Of a stretch of 64,000 nt of DNA, positions 9,501 through 17,014 are shown one piece after another. Below the pieces are notes generated by a model, which did not search any database, was not told the origin of the DNA, and worked only from the letters and a program-made list of their open reading frames with translations. The DNA is from Corynebacterium occultum (GTDB taxonomy: Bacteria > Actinomycetota > Actinomycetes > Mycobacteriales > Mycobacteriaceae): positions 1,736,001-1,800,000 of the forward strand of contig NZ_CP046455.1 in the NCBI RefSeq assembly GCF_009734425.1. The letters are read 5' to 3'. The first letter of the stretch is position 1. Every line of letters begins with the position of its first letter. Position numbers and translations under genes: made by a program.

Positions 9501-9531
9501 AAAAGGCCGGTCAGCATTAAGCTGACCGGCC
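9501..9531 (-). terminator. Rho-independent terminator at the end of the tRNA array
   Basis: Perfect 11-bp stem GGCCGGTCAGC / GCTGACCGGCC with a 5-nt loop, followed on the minus strand by TTTTTC. Lies just downstream of the last tRNA-Gly. Confidence 0.9.
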
Positions 9532-9538
9532 TGGATTG

Positions 9539-9611
9539 AGCGGATGACGAGACTCGAACTCGCGACCCTCACCTTGGCAAGGTGATGCGCTACCAACTGC
9601 GCTACATCCGC
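9539..9611 (-). tRNA. tRNA-Gly(GCC), copy 1
   Basis: Cloverleaf with 7-bp acceptor GCGGATG/CATCCGC, anticodon loop TTGCCAA, T-loop GTTCGAGTC. No encoded CCA. Identical to the other three Gly copies. Confidence 0.97.
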
Positions 9612-9645
9612 ACTGAACCTGGTTTTAAGAGTTGATTCATACTCT

Positions 9646-9720
9646 TGGTGCGCGATACTGGGATTGAACCAGTGACCTCTTCCGTGTCAGGGAAGCGCTC
9701 TCCCGCTGAGCTAAACGCGC
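9646..9720 (-). tRNA. tRNA-Val(GAC), copy 1
   Basis: Acceptor GCGCGTT pairs with ATCGCGC side, anticodon loop CTGACAC, T-loop GGTTCAATCC, CCA encoded. Identical to copies 2 and 3. Confidence 0.97.
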
Positions 9721-9747
9721 GGGTTCATTTCAATACCGGCTAGTTCG

Positions 9748-9778
9748 AAAAAACCGGTCAGCCCCAAGCTAACCGGTC
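9748..9778 (-). terminator. Terminator-like hairpin inside the tRNA array
   Basis: Stem ACCGGTTAGC / GCTGACCGGT (minus sense, one G-U pair) followed by TTTTTTCG. It resembles the array's final terminator at 9501-9531 and lies between tRNA-Gly copy 2 and tRNA-Val copy 1, so transcription of the last Val-Gly pair may depend on readthrough. Confidence 0.65.
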
Positions 9779-9790
9779 CGGTGAAATGAG

Positions 9791-9863
9791 AGCGGATGAC
9801 GAGACTCGAACTCGCGACCCTCACCTTGGCAAGGTGATGCGCTACCAACTGCGCTACATCCGC
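9791..9863 (-). tRNA. tRNA-Gly(GCC), copy 2
   Basis: Same sequence as copy 1, 252 bp away. Confidence 0.97.
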
Positions 9864-9897
9864 ACTGAACCTGGTTTTAAGAGTTGATTCATACTCT

Positions 9898-9972
9898 TGG
9901 TGCGCGATACTGGGATTGAACCAGTGACCTCTTCCGTGTCAGGGAAGCGCTCTCCCGCTGAGCTAAACGCGC
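9898..9972 (-). tRNA. tRNA-Val(GAC), copy 2
   Basis: Same sequence as copy 1; the 34-nt Gly/Val spacer is also identical. Confidence 0.97.
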
Positions 9973-10008
9973 GGGTTCATTTCATACCGATTGGCCCGGT
10001 GAAATGAG

Positions 10009-10081
10009 AGCGGATGACGAGACTCGAACTCGCGACCCTCACCTTGGCAAGGTGATGCGCTACCAACTGCGCTACATCCGC
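10009..10081 (-). tRNA. tRNA-Gly(GCC), copy 3
   Basis: Same sequence as copy 1, 218 bp from copy 2; the unit between is 34 bp shorter because the hairpin is lost. Confidence 0.97.
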
Positions 10082-10115
10082 ACTGAACCTGGTTTTAAGA
10101 GTTGATTCATACTCT

Positions 10116-10190
10116 TGGTGCGCGATACTGGGATTGAACCAGTGACCTCTTCCGTGTCAGGGAAGCGCTCTCCCGCTGAGCTAAACGCGC
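10116..10190 (-). tRNA. tRNA-Val(GAC), copy 3
   Basis: Same sequence as copies 1 and 2, CCA encoded. Confidence 0.97.
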
Positions 10191-10199
10191 TTAACTGCG

Positions 10200-10270
10200 A
10201 GGTGGAAACGGGAATCGAACCCGTGTGCACGGTTTTGCAGACCGTTGCCTCACCACTCGGCCATTCCACC
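10200..10270 (-). tRNA. tRNA-Cys(GCA)
   Basis: Acceptor GGTGGAA/TTCCACC, anticodon loop CTGCAAA, T-loop GGTTCGATTCC, no CCA encoded. Confidence 0.97.
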
Positions 10271-10311
10271 GTGGCGGTTGATTCCGCCTCAGGTACCAGT
10301 AAAGGTACCAG

Positions 10312-10384
10312 AGCGGATGACGAGACTCGAACTCGCGACCCTCACCTTGGCAAGGTGATGCGCTACCAACTGCGCTACATCCGC
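10312..10384 (-). tRNA. tRNA-Gly(GCC), copy 4
   Basis: Same tRNA as copies 1-3; first gene of the array in transcription order. Upstream sequence differs from the tandem units. Confidence 0.97.
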
Positions 10385-11034
10385 ACTGCACTTTAAACTT
10401 CATTCACTAATTTGCGTTAGTTCCTGTTGCTTGGTGCGAGAAGAACTTTAACCCGACCTGCCCGAAAGTTACAAATCCCCAGCAAAACCAACCTTTTCTG
10501 AGGTGGTGAACTGGCATTTTCCAAATTGCAACGACGTAATTACGCCCATGTGGTTCATGCAGGGTTCATGTTCAGGCTCCCGGCGGGCAACCCCTCCAAG
10601 ACTCCCTTTCACCCAGCCGGATGAGCCGCCCCCCCCACCATCCCACTTCACCCCACCCCGACCAGGGAGTTCCTCCCCAGCCACTCCGGAAGAGATACTT
10701 TCCCCAGGAATAGTGTCAGCGAAATAGCTCCCCCGACCCCCGGATCTGCAAGCACGGCACCTCCCACGACCCGCTCTTCCCAACTAGCTCCGAAAATTGC
10801 TTCTCCTCTTTATCTCCGAGGATGAAGTTTCACTCCGAGCAGGGTCCACCTGCCCGGAAAATATGGACACGGCAAGAACAAGGGGCCCAAACCCCATCAA
10901 GGCCATTCAAGACACTTCACATAAAATCCGAAATCGCGATGGGGGGTGCGCCTCCACCTGCGGATTAGGCACCTCTGGAAGGCTCGTGTTAAATTCTCTA
11001 ACGCAACAAGGGCAACTGTTTGAAGCCCTTGACT
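10385..11034. other. Gene-free stretch between the tRNA array and tRNA-Val(CAC)
   Basis: 650 bp with no convincing coding sequence on either strand; small open frames at 10503-10727 and 10797-11216 have no start signal or recognisable product. It must hold the minus-strand promoter of the tRNA array (AT-rich near 10390-10420) and the plus-strand promoter of tRNA-Val near 10985-11005, but I cannot fix either precisely. Confidence 0.5.
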
Positions 11035-11106
11035 GGTCCTATGGCTCAGTGGAAGAGCGTTCCGTTCACACCGGAAAGGTCGCTGGTTCGAACCCAGCTA
11101 GGACCA
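11035..11106 (+). tRNA. tRNA-Val(CAC)
   Basis: Acceptor GGTCCTA/TAGGACC, anticodon loop TTCACAC, T-loop GGTTCGAACCC, discriminator A, no CCA encoded. Confidence 0.97.
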
Positions 11107-11117
11107 CAATCAGATGG

Positions 11118-11157
11118 AAACGGTTCACATGCATCGCATGTGGACCGTTTTTCTTTC
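11118..11157 (+). terminator. Terminator of tRNA-Val(CAC)
   Basis: 15-bp stem AAACGGTTCACATGC / GCATGTGGACCGTTT with loop ATC, then TTCTTT. Confidence 0.9.
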
Positions 11158-11273
11158 CCCACCCCTGGCGGCGGAATCCCGGGTTAAGGGAAAATACCCG
11201 CCGCTGGGGCACCTAACCCGGCCGCTGGGGCCAAAGCCTCACCTTCATAATGGCCCGGGCCAGGGGGGTCGTC

Positions 11274-11279
11274 GATAAG
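11274..11279 (+). promoter_or_regulatory. -10-like hexamer GATAAG, leaderless start
   Basis: Lies 8 nt before ATG 11288, and no Shine-Dalgarno sequence is present; the mRNA would begin at or next to the start codon. Confidence 0.5.
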
Positions 11280-11287
11280 CTGAGATC

Positions 11288-12037
11288 ATGAACCGCCTTC
11301 CCCGACCTGAGACCCTGCCCCCCGAGGAGTTGCTCGGCCCCCTGCCCGGCCCCGCCACGGCGGAGGTCCGGGCGGTGGCCATCGCCACCCTCAACGGTGC
11401 CGCCGCACTGGGCGGCAACACCCAGGCCATGGGCAACGCCACCGACTCCGTCTTCTTCCACGCGGTGCGCGCCTGGTCCGATGTGATCCTGGTCGGGGCC
11501 GGCACCGTCCGCGAGGAGAACTACGGCGGTGTGATCCTGAGTGAGGACCAGAGACAGGACCGGCTCAATATCGGGCAGGATGTGCTGCCACAGATCGCCG
11601 TGCTCACCCGCAGCCTCTCGCTGAACCCGGCGGCCCGCTTCTTCACTGAGGCGACTTCCACTCCCCTGCTGTTGGTGCCACACGCCACTTTCGCCGACCC
11701 GGCCCTGGCCTCCCAGAAGCAGGCTCTGCTTGCTGCCGGGGCGGAGATCATCGACTGTGGTGACGGTGGGATGCGCACCGTGCTGGAGACGCTGCGTTTC
11801 CACGGTTTCAAAAGGGTGGACCTGGAGGGTGGGCCGCGGGCCTTCGCGGAGATGTTCGCCGAGGATCTCATCGATGTCTTCCACCTGACCATCGAGCCCC
11901 GCCTGCACGCCCCCATCGAACATCAGCTGTTGAATGTGTCCGAGGGAATGCCCACCTTCACCCGGGATCTGCACCTGGAGCATGTCGGAGTCACCGCGGA
12001 CGGCACACTCTTCCTGCGTTACCGTCGTCCCCACTAG
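11288..12037 (+). CDS. RibD C-terminal domain reductase (pyrimidine reductase family)
   Basis: 249 residues, only the reductase half of RibD (NADPH-binding, DHFR-like fold). Seen: AVAIATLNGAAALGG near 31-45, WSDVILVGAGTVREENYGG near 63-80 and VDLEGGPRAFAEMFAEDLIDVFHLTIEP near 180-207, the RibD family blocks. The equivalent M. tuberculosis gene (Rv2671) is a reductase known for dihydrofolate reductase side activity. Next to the GT87 gene and msrB, as in mycobacteria. In vivo substrate cannot be told from sequence. Confidence 0.88.
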   Translation: MNRLPRPETLPPEELLGPLPGPATAEVRAVAIATLNGAAALGGNTQAMGNATDSVFFHAVRAWSDVILVGAGTVREENYGGVILSEDQRQDRLNIGQDVLPQIAVLTRSLSLNPAARFFTEATSTPLLLVPHATFADPALASQKQALLAAGAEIIDCGDGGMRTVLETLRFHGFKRVDLEGGPRAFAEMFAEDLIDVFHLTIEPRLHAPIEHQLLNVSEGMPTFTRDLHLEHVGVTADGTLFLRYRRPH

Positions 12038-12080
12038 CGCCTTGGTGAGTGTTGGTTCCGCCGTACTCCGGTCACTTAGA

Positions 12081-12086
12081 TAGTGT
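12081..12086 (+). promoter_or_regulatory. -10-like hexamer TAGTGT, leaderless start of the GT87 gene
   Basis: Located 7 nt before GTG 12094. This, and the unlikely peptide encoded upstream, decides the start at 12094. Confidence 0.45.
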
Positions 12087-12093
12087 TTGGGAC

Positions 12094-13368
12094 GTGACTT
12101 TCCCAGGAAACAACAGGCTCGAAAGCATCTGGACGGCCCGGGCATCCATCAGTGGTCAGCCCGACGCTCCCACCAGGCGACGGCTCAGCACGGACCGGGT
12201 GGGCAACGCCATACTGTGGCCGCTGGCTGCACTGTTGGTGATCCACCGTGTGTTCATCCTCGCCATCAACGGTGACACCACCGATGACTTCACCACGGTG
12301 CACTCCGCCATCCGACGTTTCCTGGACGGGGTGCCGGTCTACAACGAGATCTACCACCACGTGGACCCGCACTACCTCTACAACCCCGGCGCCACGCTCC
12401 TGCTCTCCCCACTGGGGATGATGCCCGGTTTCGGTTTTGCCCGCTTCGCCTTCATCGCCGCTAATGCCGCCGCCATCATTGCAGCCTTGGGCCTGCTGAC
12501 CCGGATGTTCGGTTTCAGCCTGCGCTCGCTGATCTGGCCAGCCACGATCACCGCCGCTTTCCTGACCGAATCAGTCCGCAACACCCTGATCTTCTCCAAT
12601 ATCAACGGTCTCCTATTGCTTGCCTTGGTCGGGTTCCTCTGGTTGCTGCTTAATGAGAAGCTATGGTGGGCGGGCATCGTCATTGGCCTGGCCATCCTGA
12701 TCAAACCGATCTTCCTGCCGCTGCTTTTCCTGCCGCTGGTGAAGTGGCAGTGGCAGACTCTCCTGGGCGGTCTGGCGGTGCCGGCGCTGTTCAATGTGGT
12801 GGCCTGGCCCCTGGTGCCCGGGGCCTCCGACTACCTGACCCGACTGGCCCCTTATCTGGCCGAGGTCCGTGATTACGCCAATAGTTCGCTGTCCGGTTTC
12901 GCGGTTTACTTCGGGATGCCGGAGTGGTTACAGACCCTCTGGTTCCTGATCTTCGCCGCGGTGGGCGTGGTCGGTGGGGTGACCCTGCTGCGTTGGCGCT
13001 ACAGCGATCCGCTGCTGTGGGCGAGCAGTACCGCCGGGCTGCTGCTGACGGGGGTCTTCCTGCTTTCCTCACTGGGTCAGATGTACTACTCCATGATGCT
13101 CTTCCCCTGGCTCTTCACCCTGCTGCTGCGCCGCAGCGTCTTCCACACCTGGCCGGCCTGGGTTGCGGTCTACCTCTTCCTCTCCCCCGATGAATGGTTC
13201 TCCACCCGCTGGGTGGACTACGGGCGCTGGATGAATTTCTTCAGCCCCACCCTGGGTTGGGCTCTGCTGGTCATCATCACCGCGGTAGTGACGGTGTTCT
13301 GGTGGCGAAGCGAAAGTCGTGACACCGTCGGTGCGGGGAGTCCCACCCCGGGAACACCCCGGGAATAG
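12094..13368 (+). CDS. GT87-family membrane glycosyltransferase, AftC-like
   Basis: About 424 residues with 10 or more membrane helices and the GT-C type early loop [20 protein letters not shown] followed by [13 protein letters not shown] (DUF2029/GT87). GT87 enzymes use polyprenyl-phospho-sugar donors on the outer membrane face. The M. tuberculosis gene in this place, between ribD-like Rv2671 and msrB Rv2674, is Rv2673 (AftC), an alpha-1,3-arabinofuranosyltransferase that branches arabinogalactan. The name therefore rests on synteny; a mannosyltransferase cannot be excluded. An open frame reaches 12049, but the GTG at 12094 fits the promoter better. Confidence 0.75.
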   Translation: MTFPGNNRLESIWTARASISGQPDAPTRRRLSTDRVGNAILWPLAALLVIHRVFILAINGDTTDDFTTVHSAIRRFLDGVPVYNEIYHHVDPHYLYNPGATLLLSPLGMMPGFGFARFAFIAANAAAIIAALGLLTRMFGFSLRSLIWPATITAAFLTESVRNTLIFSNINGLLLLALVGFLWLLLNEKLWWAGIVIGLAILIKPIFLPLLFLPLVKWQWQTLLGGLAVPALFNVVAWPLVPGASDYLTRLAPYLAEVRDYANSSLSGFAVYFGMPEWLQTLWFLIFAAVGVVGGVTLLRWRYSDPLLWASSTAGLLLTGVFLLSSLGQMYYSMMLFPWLFTLLLRRSVFHTWPAWVAVYLFLSPDEWFSTRWVDYGRWMNFFSPTLGWALLVIITAVVTVFWWRSESRDTVGAGSPTPGTPRE

Positions 13369-13476
13369 GTCAACCGTCGTTTACGCTGAAGTAGGCGAAG
13401 CGAGCTGATTCCGGCACTCCCGCTAGACTCGGCACAGAACCAACCCTTAAACCCCTCTTTCAAGGAGGTCTCCACC

Positions 13477-13890
13477 ATGACTGACTTCACCCCGATCTCC
13501 GATGAGGAGTGGCGCAAGAAGCTCACTCCGGAAGAATTCCATGTGCTCCGCCAAGCAGGCACCGAGCCGCCCCATGTCGGTGAATACACCAGCACCACCA
13601 CTGAAGGTGTCTACCGCTGTCGCGCCTGCGGCGAGGAGCTCTTCCGCTCCACCGAGAAGTTTGAGGCCCACTGTGGCTGGCCCTCCTTCTTCTCCCCGCT
13701 CGCCGGTGACAAGATCATCGAGCGGGAGGACAACAGCCTGGGTATGCGCCGCGTTGAGGTGCTCTGCGCGAAGTGCGGTTCCCACATGGGTCATGTGTTC
13801 GGTGGAGAGGGCTATGACACCCCCACGGATCTGCGCTACTGCATCAACTCCATCAGCCTGACCCTGGATGAGAAGCCGATCGAGGGTTAA
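13477..13890 (+). CDS. msrB: Peptide-methionine (R)-S-oxide reductase MsrB
   Basis: 137 residues; repairs methionine-R-sulfoxide in proteins. Seen: zinc-binding pairs CRACG (about 49-52) and CAKCGSHMGHVF (about 97-108), the block HCGWPSFFSPL, and the catalytic cysteine in RYCINSISL near 125. AAGGAGGT lies 8 nt before the ATG, one of the few strong ribosome sites in this part. Followed by a strong terminator, so probably monocistronic. Confidence 0.97.
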   Translation: MTDFTPISDEEWRKKLTPEEFHVLRQAGTEPPHVGEYTSTTTEGVYRCRACGEELFRSTEKFEAHCGWPSFFSPLAGDKIIEREDNSLGMRRVEVLCAKCGSHMGHVFGGEGYDTPTDLRYCINSISLTLDEKPIEG

Positions 13891-13914
13891 TTCCCCCCCG
13901 GCCAGCAATAACAC

Positions 13915-13970
13915 TGAAGGTCCCTGTGTCCCTCCCCCGCAACGGGGGAGGGACACAGGGACCTTTTGCA
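13915..13970. terminator. Strong bidirectional terminator between msrB and chdC
   Basis: 22-bp stem beginning AAGGTCCCTGTGTCCC with loop GCAAC and TTTT after it on plus; AT run on the other side too. Placed between converging genes. Confidence 0.9.
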
Positions 13971-14043
13971 CTCCCGGGAGCTCCGGCAGGCGCAGACGCT
14001 TGGCGCAGTCCCCCGCGCCCCACGGCTGGCCCGCGGGGTTTGG

Positions 14044-14745
14044 TTAGGGCAGGACCTCGATCAGCTCAGCGACATCGGCGACGCGACGCCCCGTGAAGAA
14101 AGGCAGTTCCTCCCGGACGTGCAGACGTGCCTCGGTATAGCGCATCTTGTACATCAGGTCGACGATGCGGTCGAGCTTCGGCCCCTCGAAGGCCAGCAGC
14201 CATTCATAGTCACCCAGCGCGAAGGCGGGGACGGTGTTGGCGCGGACATCCGGGTAGTCGCGGGCGGCCTTGCCGTGCTCGGAGAGGATCCGGCGACGGT
14301 CCTGCGGATCCAGCAGATACCACTCATAGGAGCGGACGAAGGGGTAGACGGTGATCCACTCCTGGGGCTCCTCACCCATGATGAAGGAGGGCAGGTGAGA
14401 CTTATTGAACTCCGCCGGCCGGTGCAGTGCGTTGCCGATCCAGAAGGCCTCACTGAGCTGACCCAGCGCGGTGTCACGACGGAAGGCACTGAAGGCCTGC
14501 TGAAGCTCCTGGAATTCCTCGGCATGCCACCAGATCATGAAGTCCGCCTCGGCGCGCAGGCCGGAGAGGTCGTAGATGCCACGGACGGTGACATCACCCT
14601 GTTCCTCCAGGCCGGCGAAAAACTCGCGGGCCTGGGTGATGATCTCGGCACGTTCCTTGCCCAGGGCGCCGGGGATCGCCCGGAAGGTGGCCCACTGGGT
14701 GTAGCGCTGAACCTTGTTGAGTTCCTCGAAATTGATTTTGCCCAC
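14044..14745 (-). CDS. chdC: Coproheme decarboxylase ChdC (HemQ)
   Basis: 233 residues from GTG 14745. Last step of the coproporphyrin-dependent haem pathway of monoderm bacteria: converts coproheme to haem b with peroxide. Spacing of the key residues matches the studied C. diphtheriae enzyme: His117 (distal), Tyr134 in YPFVRSYEWY (radical-forming) and His157 in LSEHGKAARDY (haem ligand), one residue lower than the published H118/Y135/H158. The frame is open to 14829, but GTG 14745 with AAAGGA about 10 nt before it starts right at the family N-terminus. Confidence 0.95.
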   Translation of the reverse strand: MGKINFEELNKVQRYTQWATFRAIPGALGKERAEIITQAREFFAGLEEQGDVTVRGIYDLSGLRAEADFMIWWHAEEFQELQQAFSAFRRDTALGQLSEAFWIGNALHRPAEFNKSHLPSFIMGEEPQEWITVYPFVRSYEWYLLDPQDRRRILSEHGKAARDYPDVRANTVPAFALGDYEWLLAFEGPKLDRIVDLMYKMRYTEARLHVREELPFFTGRRVADVAELIEVLP

Positions 14746-15021
14746 TTGCGTGACATCCTTTCCGCGGTTTCCGGGGGATCCGGGACCGCACCTGCATTTC
14801 ACGAGGTAACCCAGTCCCGGCGGTAGCATTCCCTTTGGGGTGCCACGACCTGGGTGGGTACACCATTGCTATCAATCATAAGTTGGATATGGTTCCGATG
14901 GTGTGAGACTCCCCCGAAACTCCGCCCGCCACAATCCGTGGCCGGGGCCTTCCGCGGAGCGCCCACAAGGTGTCTGCCCCGGAAACCGGCGCGCCTCCAC
15001 CGTAGTGTTGAGCCCCAAAGC

Positions 15022-15027
15022 TACCTT
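15022..15027 (+). promoter_or_regulatory. -10-like hexamer TACCTT in GCTACCTTGG, leaderless start
   Basis: 6 nt before GTG 15034. The same 10-mer precedes the helicase start at 40695. Confidence 0.5.
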
Positions 15028-15033
15028 GGCCTT

Positions 15034-15669
15034 GTGATCAACTCCGATGCCTCCTCGAAGCTGCGGTCGACCTCAGGCTCCGCCGATTCCGGTGTCTCCG
15101 ATGAGGGGACCCCCAAGGTGTTTTCCGATGCCGTGGAATCCATGCATACTGCCACGCTGCGTCCGGAGATCTCGGTCGGCACGATCCGCCCGCCACAACG
15201 TCTGGCACCCTTCAGCCATGCCATCGGTCTGGAGATCATGCGGGAGGAACCGGAGGACATCCCCACCGACACTGAAGGTGATGCCTTCGGCCGCCTGATT
15301 CTGCTGCATGATCCGCAGGCCGATGATGCCTGGTCCGGGTCGATGCGTCTGGTCGCCTACATCCAGGCTGACATGGACAGTGCGGTGGCCTCTGATCCCC
15401 TGCTCCCGGATGTAGCCTGGCAGTGGCTGAATGAAGGGCTGGCTCAGGGGGCGGCGGACTACACCAACCTGGGTGGCACGGTCACCTCCACCGCTTCGGT
15501 GCGGTTCGGTGATATCGGGGGCCCGCCGCGGGCCTACCAGCTGGAGCTACGGGCCTCCTGGACCGCCACTGTCAATGATCTGGCCCCCCATGTGGAGGCT
15601 TTCGCCCATGTCCTGGCGCATGTGGCGGGTCTGCCCCCGGAGGGTGTGACGGAACTGGGCCGTGGCTAG
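15034..15669 (+). CDS. DUF3000 family protein
   Basis: 211 residues, function unknown, conserved in Actinobacteria (M. tuberculosis Rv2680). Seen: EISVGTIRPPQRLAPFSHAI, WSGSMRLVAYIQADMDSAVA, LLPDVAWQWLNEGL and SWTATVNDLAPHVEAFAHVL, the usual order of conserved blocks. GTG 15034 chosen because of the -10 motif just before it; the open frame reaches 14854 with no ribosome site. Sits 16 bp before the RNase D gene, so the two are likely cotranscribed, as in mycobacteria. Confidence 0.88.
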   Translation: MINSDASSKLRSTSGSADSGVSDEGTPKVFSDAVESMHTATLRPEISVGTIRPPQRLAPFSHAIGLEIMREEPEDIPTDTEGDAFGRLILLHDPQADDAWSGSMRLVAYIQADMDSAVASDPLLPDVAWQWLNEGLAQGAADYTNLGGTVTSTASVRFGDIGGPPRAYQLELRASWTATVNDLAPHVEAFAHVLAHVAGLPPEGVTELGRG

Positions 15670-15674
15670 CTGAC

Positions 15675-15680
15675 TAAGCT
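15675..15680 (+). promoter_or_regulatory. -10-like hexamer TAAGCT, possible leaderless start of the RNase D gene
   Basis: 5 nt before ATG 15686. Confidence 0.35.
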
Positions 15681-15685
15681 GGTTG

Positions 15686-16903
15686 ATGATGTCTATCCCA
15701 TTAACCTCTCCGCGGGAGGGAATCCCCCCACTTCTGGCCACTCCGGAAGAAATCTCCGCCGCCGCCGAGCAACTCTCGGCGGGCAGAGGCCCCATCGCCA
15801 TTGACACCGAGCGTGCCTCGGGTTTTCGTTATGACGACCGGGCCTTCCTCATTCAGCTGCGCCGCCAGGGCAGCGGCACTCTGCTGATAGACCCGGAACC
15901 TTATCGGGAGGATCTGGGTGGCCTGCTCGGCCCGGCCATCAACGGCCGGGACTGGATCATCCATGCCGCCCCCTCCGACCTGCCCTGCCTGGCTTGGCTG
16001 GGGCTCTACCCGGGTCGGATCTTCGACACTGAGCTGGCTGGCAGGATGGCCGGCCTGGAACATGTGAACCTGGCCGCCATGATTGAGCTGCTGTTGGATC
16101 AGAGCCTGACCAAGGGGCATGGTGCCGAGGACTGGTCCCAACGTCCGCTGCCGGATGGTTGGCTCAATTATGCGGCCCTGGATGTGGAGCTGCTGCTGGA
16201 ACTGGCGGAAGCCATGACCGAGCTGTTGGACTCCCAGGGCAAGCTGGAGTGGGCGGAGCAGGAATTCGAGTACATCCGGGCCGGGCACCAGGATATTGAG
16301 GCCCCACCGGAGTTAGGATGGCGGGACACCAAGGGGGTGAGCACCCTGACCACCCCGGAGCAGCTGCTGATTGCCAGAGAGCTGTGGCTGGAACGGGATT
16401 CCATCGCCTATGAGGAAGACCGCGCGGTCAGTCGGATCCTGGCCAATAAGGTCCTGATCGAAGTTGCCCGCCATACCCCGAAAAATGAACGGGAGCTACG
16501 CCAGATCAAGGGTTTCCCCTTCCGCCGGCCCGGGGTCGCCCGCTGGTGCTTCGACATCATCCAGCAGGCCCGAGCCACCCCGCGCAACACCTGGCCCACC
16601 AGGATCCGACCACCCCGCGGTATCCCCTCCCGGCGGACCTGGCAGACGGAGTTCCCGGAGTCCTGGGAACGGTTCACCCAGACCCGGGAAAAAGTCGATG
16701 CGCTCAGCCTGGAGCTGCAGATACCCAGCGAAAATCTGATCCGCCCCGCGGCACTGCGCACCGCGGTGTGGGAGAGCACCGAAGGGAAACAGTCCAACTC
16801 CCCCGCGGACCTGATAGCCCTGCTCCAGGACCAGGAGGTGCGCCCCTGGCAGATCGAACTGGTGACACCACTGCTTAACGACGCCCTCTTCCCCCGCACC
16901 TAA
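15686..16903 (+). CDS. RNase D-like 3'-5' exoribonuclease with HRDC domain
   Basis: About 405 residues. DEDD exonuclease domain (about 20-190): AIDTERASGFRYDDR supplies the first D/E pair, WIIHAAPSDLPCL and RIFDTELAGRM follow, and YAALDVELLLELAEAM carries the last D. HRDC domain about 215-300 with LWLERDSIAYEEDRAVSRIL. Processes stable RNA 3' ends. Start may be TTG 15683, ATG 15686 or ATG 15689; all give the same protein within two residues. Converges on dxs. Confidence 0.92.
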   Translation: MMSIPLTSPREGIPPLLATPEEISAAAEQLSAGRGPIAIDTERASGFRYDDRAFLIQLRRQGSGTLLIDPEPYREDLGGLLGPAINGRDWIIHAAPSDLPCLAWLGLYPGRIFDTELAGRMAGLEHVNLAAMIELLLDQSLTKGHGAEDWSQRPLPDGWLNYAALDVELLLELAEAMTELLDSQGKLEWAEQEFEYIRAGHQDIEAPPELGWRDTKGVSTLTTPEQLLIARELWLERDSIAYEEDRAVSRILANKVLIEVARHTPKNERELRQIKGFPFRRPGVARWCFDIIQQARATPRNTWPTRIRPPRGIPSRRTWQTEFPESWERFTQTREKVDALSLELQIPSENLIRPAALRTAVWESTEGKQSNSPADLIALLQDQEVRPWQIELVTPLLNDALFPRT

Positions 16904-16943
16904 AACCACCCCTCCCCGACCCATCCCCCGGGGATGGCAACAG

Positions 16944-17003
16944 CACAAAGGCCGTGGGTGTGGTCTCCCGGAAAATCCAGGAGCCACACCCACGGCCTTT
17001 ACA
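16944..17003. terminator. Bidirectional terminator between the RNase D gene and dxs
   Basis: 17-bp perfect stem AAAGGCCGTGGGTGTGG / CCACACCCACGGCCTTT with a 20-nt loop. Confidence 0.88.
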
Positions 17004-17014
17004 CTTCGGCAGTG

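Larger units (their letters stand above)
9539..10190. repeat. Three tandem copies of a tRNA-Val/tRNA-Gly unit
   Basis: Units start at 9539, 9791 and 10009. tRNAs and the Gly-Val spacers are identical; units 1 and 2 differ from the third junction by a 34-bp deletion that removes most of the hairpin. This points to recent tandem duplication. Confidence 0.9.

Noticed and set aside
9132..9539. 135-codon open frame across the foldback element
   Set aside because: Runs through inverted repeats and a terminator, no ribosome site and no known product.
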